Positions 61,008 to 64,000 of a stretch of 64,000 bases of DNA are shown here, piece after piece. Both the position numbers and the translations under genes were made by a program. The first letter of the stretch is position 1. The number at the start of each line of letters is the position of its first letter. This DNA comes from CAWGXG01 sp963826505. Its GTDB lineage: Bacteria; Chloroflexota; Anaerolineae; Aggregatilineales; Aggregatilineaceae. Location: the NCBI GenBank assembly GCA_963826505.1, contig CAWGXG010000005.1, forward strand, positions 620,001 to 684,000, read 5' to 3'. The notes under the pieces were generated by a model that searched no databases, had not been told where the DNA came from, and worked only from the letters and a program-made list of their open reading frames with translations.

Positions 61008-62189
61008 CTACAGCTCCGGCAGCACGTAATCCGCCACCGCCGCGGCGAGCAGCGTGGCGCCGTTGACCAGGGCCTCCTCGTCGAAGTCAAAACGCGGGTG
61101 GTGGTGAGGATAATCCAGCCCGCGCGCGGCATTAGCCGCCCCCACAAAAAAGAACACGCCTGGCACTTCCGACAAAAAGAACGCCACGTCCTCCGCCGCC
61201 ATCGTGCGGAAATCCGCGCGGTAGACCAGATCGGGCGCGGCGTTTCGGAAGGCTGCCGCCGCCCGCTCAGTAGCCGCCCGATCGTTGGTCACGGGCAGCG
61301 ACAACTGCTCGAACGACACGGACGCGCTGGCGCCCATTGCCGCGCAAATGCCGTGAAGCAAGCCCTCGGCGCGCTCCAGCACCAGGCTGCGTACCTCCGG
61401 GCGGAGCGTCCGGATCGTCCCGTGAAAAGACGCTTCATCCGGGATGATGTTGACGGCGCTGTCGGCCCGCACCTGTGTCACAGACAACACCGCCGTGTCC
61501 AGCGGGTGAATGTTGCGGCTGGTGATCGACTGAAGGGCCTCGACGCATTTCACGAGCGTCAGCACCGGGTCCACCGTGGCATTGGGCAAGCCACCGTGTC
61601 CGCCGCGCCCGTGAATTTGCACGTGCAGGCTGTCGGCGCCCGCCATCGACATTGCCGCCGGGATGCCGACTTCGCCCACCGGAAGCTCGTTCCACAAGTG
61701 GAGCCCCAGGCACACATCCGGGGCCGGGTCGGTCAGAACGCCATCCGCGATCATGGCCAGCGCGCCTTTGCCAATTTCCTCGGCGGGCTGAAACACGAAT
61801 TTCACGCGACCGCGCAGCTCGGTTTGATGTTGGGCGAGCATAGCCGCCACCGCCAGCCCGATCGTGGTGTGGCCGTCATGCCCGCAGGCGTGCATGGCAT
61901 GTGGCGTCAGGGATCTATAGGCGCAGTCGTTCGCTTCCTGGATGGGCAGCGCGTCCATATCACAGCGCACCATCACGGTTGGACCGTCCGTCTCGCCTTC
62001 GAGCAGCCCCACCACACCCGTCTGTCCCATCTGGGTATGCACTTCCAACCCCAGATCCCGCAAAGCATGCGCGACGATCTGGGCGGTGCGCACCTCCTCA
62101 AAGGCCAGCTCCGGGTGCTGGTGCAGATCGCGCCGCCGCGCGATCATCGTGTCGCGCAGCCGTTCGGCGGCGGTCCGAAAATCCCTCAT
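61008..62189 (-). CDS. M20D-family amidohydrolase (N-acyl amino acid/hippurate hydrolase type)
   Basis: A 393-residue zinc or manganese hydrolase. Metal ligands: C102 and H104 in HACGHDGH, the glutamates in FQPAEEIGKGA near 135-140 and a C-terminal histidine in LDYPHHHPRFDFDEEA. RRDLHQHPELAFEE at the N-terminus is typical of the M20D group, which removes N-acyl groups from amino acids or cleaves conjugates. It overlaps the KDPG aldolase stop by four bases, which is unusual for a sugar-acid pathway and suggests that the substrate is an N-acylated or amide-linked molecule. Confidence 0.92.
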   Translation of the reverse strand: MRDFRTAAERLRDTMIARRRDLHQHPELAFEEVRTAQIVAHALRDLGLEVHTQMGQTGVVGLLEGETDGPTVMVRCDMDALPIQEANDCAYRSLTPHAMHACGHDGHTTIGLAVAAMLAQHQTELRGRVKFVFQPAEEIGKGALAMIADGVLTDPAPDVCLGLHLWNELPVGEVGIPAAMSMAGADSLHVQIHGRGGHGGLPNATVDPVLTLVKCVEALQSITSRNIHPLDTAVLSVTQVRADSAVNIIPDEASFHGTIRTLRPEVRSLVLERAEGLLHGICAAMGASASVSFEQLSLPVTNDRAATERAAAAFRNAAPDLVYRADFRTMAAEDVAFFLSEVPGVFFFVGAANAARGLDYPHHHPRFDFDEEALVNGATLLAAAVADYVLPEL

Positions 62190-62833
62190 CGCGCGCGGCC
62201 TTTTTGCACTTCAGCCAGAAATGCGCTCGCCCGGCGTGTGAGTTCGTCCATATCGCCGCGATCGAGCAGCTTTTGATCGACCAGGCTGCTGCCCACGCCT
62301 AACGCCGCCGCGCCTTTGCGGATAAACTCGGCGGCGGTCGTGAGATCGACCCCTCCCACCGGCACGATCTCCAACTGGGGCAGCGGGGCCAGCATCGCTT
62401 TGATCAGGTCCGGGCCGCCCACGCTGGCGGGGAACAATTTCACCATGTCCGCGCCAGCCTCCCACGCCGTCAGCGCTTCGGTAGGCGTGTAAATGCCCGG
62501 CATGACCGGGATGCTGTACCGGTTGCACAGGGCGACCACTTCCAGCTTCAACGTGGGCGCGACGATGAACCCCGCCCCCGCCAGGATCGCCGCGCGCGCC
62601 GTTTCTGCGTCCAAAATGCTGCCCGCGCCGAACAGGACATCGTTTCCCATCTTTTTGGTAGCCTGGGCAATCACGTCCAGCGCGCCCGGCGTGGTCATGG
62701 TGACCTCGATCACCCTGACACCCCCCTGGCGGATCGCTTCAGCGGCTTCGACCAACTGAGTCGACGACGTAGCGCGCATGATCGCGATGACGCCCGTCTC
62801 CCGAATCAAAGCCAGACTTTCGCTCTTTTTCAT
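62186..62833 (-). CDS. eda: 2-dehydro-3-deoxy-phosphogluconate (KDPG) aldolase
   Basis: A 215-residue class I aldolase that splits KDPG into pyruvate and glyceraldehyde-3-phosphate. The catalytic glutamate is E43 in RVIEVTMTTPGA and the Schiff-base lysine is K132 in ADMVKLFPAS. The phosphate loop GGVDLTTAAEFIRKGAAALGVGSSL closes the barrel. Length and motifs are complete. The ATG at 62833 is used; the open frame to 62908 would overlap the kinase stop. The kinase gene directly upstream makes its substrate. Activity on 4-hydroxy-2-oxoglutarate is also common in the family. Confidence 0.93.
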   Translation of the reverse strand: MKKSESLALIRETGVIAIMRATSSTQLVEAAEAIRQGGVRVIEVTMTTPGALDVIAQATKKMGNDVLFGAGSILDAETARAAILAGAGFIVAPTLKLEVVALCNRYSIPVMPGIYTPTEALTAWEAGADMVKLFPASVGGPDLIKAMLAPLPQLEIVPVGGVDLTTAAEFIRKGAAALGVGSSLVDQKLLDRGDMDELTRRASAFLAEVQKGRAR

Positions 62834-62873
62834 CGTCCACACGTCCTTAATCTCACGCTGCCCCGCAGATACC

Positions 62874-63962
62874 CTAACGCGCGGTGCGCTTGCCACCGCC
62901 GACCACATCCTCTTTAATCAAAGCCTGGACCTCGGCTTTATCCACGATGGGCAGATCAAACATCAGAGTCTGCTTCAGGCGCGTGGCCGCATCCCCCACC
63001 AGCACGCCCTTGGTGATGCCTGTATCGCTGAAATCTTCGGTCAGCAGCCCGTAGTAGAACCCGGCATTCCACGTATCTCCCCCGCCCAGCCGATCCAACA
63101 GAGTAATGGGGCGTACCTTAGGCGAACGGAAGAAATGCCCGCTGGCGCTCATCGCGGCTGATTCCCAGCGGTGCTGCTCGAAGCTGTCCGGATAGCGGAT
63201 CGTGATGGCCACAGTCTCGACCTTGAACATCTCGATGACCTTCTGGGCAAACATGCGGATGTCGTCATCTTCCAGGTGCCCGATATCGCCGTCCACGATC
63301 TGTTGGGCCGTGTACTGCCCGCAGTCTATCCCGTACAGCTTGGCCATATCCTCGATGGTCGTGATCAACACGTCGATGTGATCGGTGACAATCGGCGTCA
63401 TGACCGCGCGCGCTTCGTCCGGACTCCACAACGTGCCCCGGTAGTTGAAATCCAGCCCGACCCGGCATTCCGGCGGTTTGTGCGACACCGCCTCCTTGAA
63501 CGCCTCGTAATTGTAATTGCGTTCGTAGCGGCTGTGGCGCGCCAGCCCGAAGCTGATCCCGGAGGTATGAAACAGGCGGGCATCGCGTAACGCGCATGGC
63601 CAGTCGACCATCCCGGCATCCAGTTTCGAGGCGGCCGAATACATGCGCTGGTAGATTCCCGAATTCTTGCGCGGGGTCCGCCCGATCTCGTAAATCAGGC
63701 GTCCGATCGGCTCGGTTTTGGGAGCAAATACGATGTGGTCCGTCTGGACGCCGTTCTCGCGCAGAATGTTGCGAGCGGCGATCCCATATGGATTCTCAGG
63801 AACACGCGTGATGTATGCGCTGGCGATGCCCAGGCGGCTCAGCCCGATGGCCAGCGTGTATTCGCTGCCCGCCATCGACAGATGGACCAGGCGCGTGCGT
63901 TCGGGGCGTTCCATGTCCGCCGGGGTATCGCGCACCATCACCTCCCCGAAGGTCACGAACAT
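62874..63962 (-). CDS. kdgK: PfkB-family sugar kinase, probably 2-keto-3-deoxygluconate kinase
   Basis: A 362-residue ribokinase-fold enzyme. The N-terminal FVTFGEVMVRDTP and substrate block SMAGSEYTLAIGLSRLG match KDG kinases. The catalytic region reads LLDRLGGGDTWNAGF, with the base aspartate and GGGD where GAGD is usual. It phosphorylates KDG to KDPG for the aldolase encoded 40 bp downstream, completing the lower part of uronate catabolism. The family-typical C-terminal ATP loop is present (DAATRLKQTL). The 38 bases between its start and the window edge are too short to show a promoter. Confidence 0.85.
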   Translation of the reverse strand: MFVTFGEVMVRDTPADMERPERTRLVHLSMAGSEYTLAIGLSRLGIASAYITRVPENPYGIAARNILRENGVQTDHIVFAPKTEPIGRLIYEIGRTPRKNSGIYQRMYSAASKLDAGMVDWPCALRDARLFHTSGISFGLARHSRYERNYNYEAFKEAVSHKPPECRVGLDFNYRGTLWSPDEARAVMTPIVTDHIDVLITTIEDMAKLYGIDCGQYTAQQIVDGDIGHLEDDDIRMFAQKVIEMFKVETVAITIRYPDSFEQHRWESAAMSASGHFFRSPKVRPITLLDRLGGGDTWNAGFYYGLLTEDFSDTGITKGVLVGDAATRLKQTLMFDLPIVDKAEVQALIKEDVVGGGKRTAR

Positions 63963-64000
63963 GGGACCCAGGCTAGCATCCCAACTCAGGTGATCCTGCA

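Noticed and set aside
61098..62276. 392-codon plus-strand open frame opposite the M20D gene
   Set aside because: His/Arg-rich shadow of the zinc hydrolase gene without conserved residues.
1..64000. tRNA, rRNA or insertion-sequence genes
   Set aside because: No T-arm-like consensus, rRNA segment, transposase motif or flanking inverted repeats were recognised on reading both strands; a dedicated scan could still find a divergent tRNA.

Overview
The window is GC-rich bacterial DNA with almost no non-coding space. It is dominated by uptake systems and catabolic operons for plant-derived carbohydrates and peptides. I infer a Chloroflexota (Anaerolineae-like) heterotroph. The basis is the many ABC importers, whose binding proteins have plain Sec signal peptides ending in A-x-A followed by QD with no lipobox cysteine, the several Gfo/Idh/MocA dehydrogenases and the CARDB secreted protein. 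No rRNA, tRNA or marker gene was found, so the taxon is a moderate-confidence inference.

Layout. 1-9135 (+): a peptide-type importer (5'-truncated binding protein, two permeases, all frameshifted) followed by a TIM-barrel-like protein, a Gfo/Idh/MocA oxidoreductase, a PLP aminotransferase, an SDR and an M20 peptidase. 9354-11364 (+): an iron island, with an FTR1 permease behind a Fur-type box and a DtxR-family regulator behind its own inverted repeat. 11484-19763 (+): a LacI regulator with its operator, an IolG-like inositol dehydrogenase, a CUT2 sugar importer (binding protein, permease, single-domain ATPase), an RmlD-like reductase, a second Gfo enzyme and an SGNH hydrolase, closed by two terminator hairpins. 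19971-22646 (+): a large secreted protein with three CARDB repeats. 22651-30069: two related genes (a Nal1-like trypsin-fold peptidase and a free-standing copy of its N-terminal domain), an FHA/zinc-ribbon protein, an ABC-2 exporter, an orphan NarL-type response regulator, a BNR propeller, a VOC protein and a DUF1801 protein.

30137-39883: divergent operons for peptides. On the minus strand are two Opp-type permeases and an RpiR regulator. On the plus strand are the binding protein, two S12-type serine hydrolases, a GNAT acyltransferase and an enolase-superfamily NSAR/OSBS-like enzyme. Together they resemble a route turning D-amino-acid peptides into L-amino acids. 40002-48888: a rhamnogalacturonan-type cluster (two GH88/105 hydrolases, a YesL-like DUF624 protein, a CUT1 importer) with a divergent LacI regulator, a Gfo enzyme and three copies of a TGTGAC-N2-GTCACA operator. 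48911-51405 (-): a three-gene ABC-2 exporter. 51601-54024 (-): a P-type ATPase broken by about six frameshifts. 54269-55015 (+): an MBL-fold hydrolase. 55012-63962 (-): a KDG kinase, a KDPG aldolase and an M20 amidohydrolase, then a CUT2 importer with two permeases and an Ntn amide hydrolase.

The pieces fit a pectin-oriented lifestyle: rhamnogalacturonyl hydrolases release unsaturated uronate, which is commonly converted to KDG and then cleaved by the kinase and aldolase encoded at the right end. Three of the five importers have no ATPase in the window. Each of the five substrate-binding-protein genes is followed by a strong hairpin before the next gene. Frameshifts in otherwise conserved genes are frequent and unevenly spread, so sequence errors and real gene decay cannot be separated from this sequence alone.
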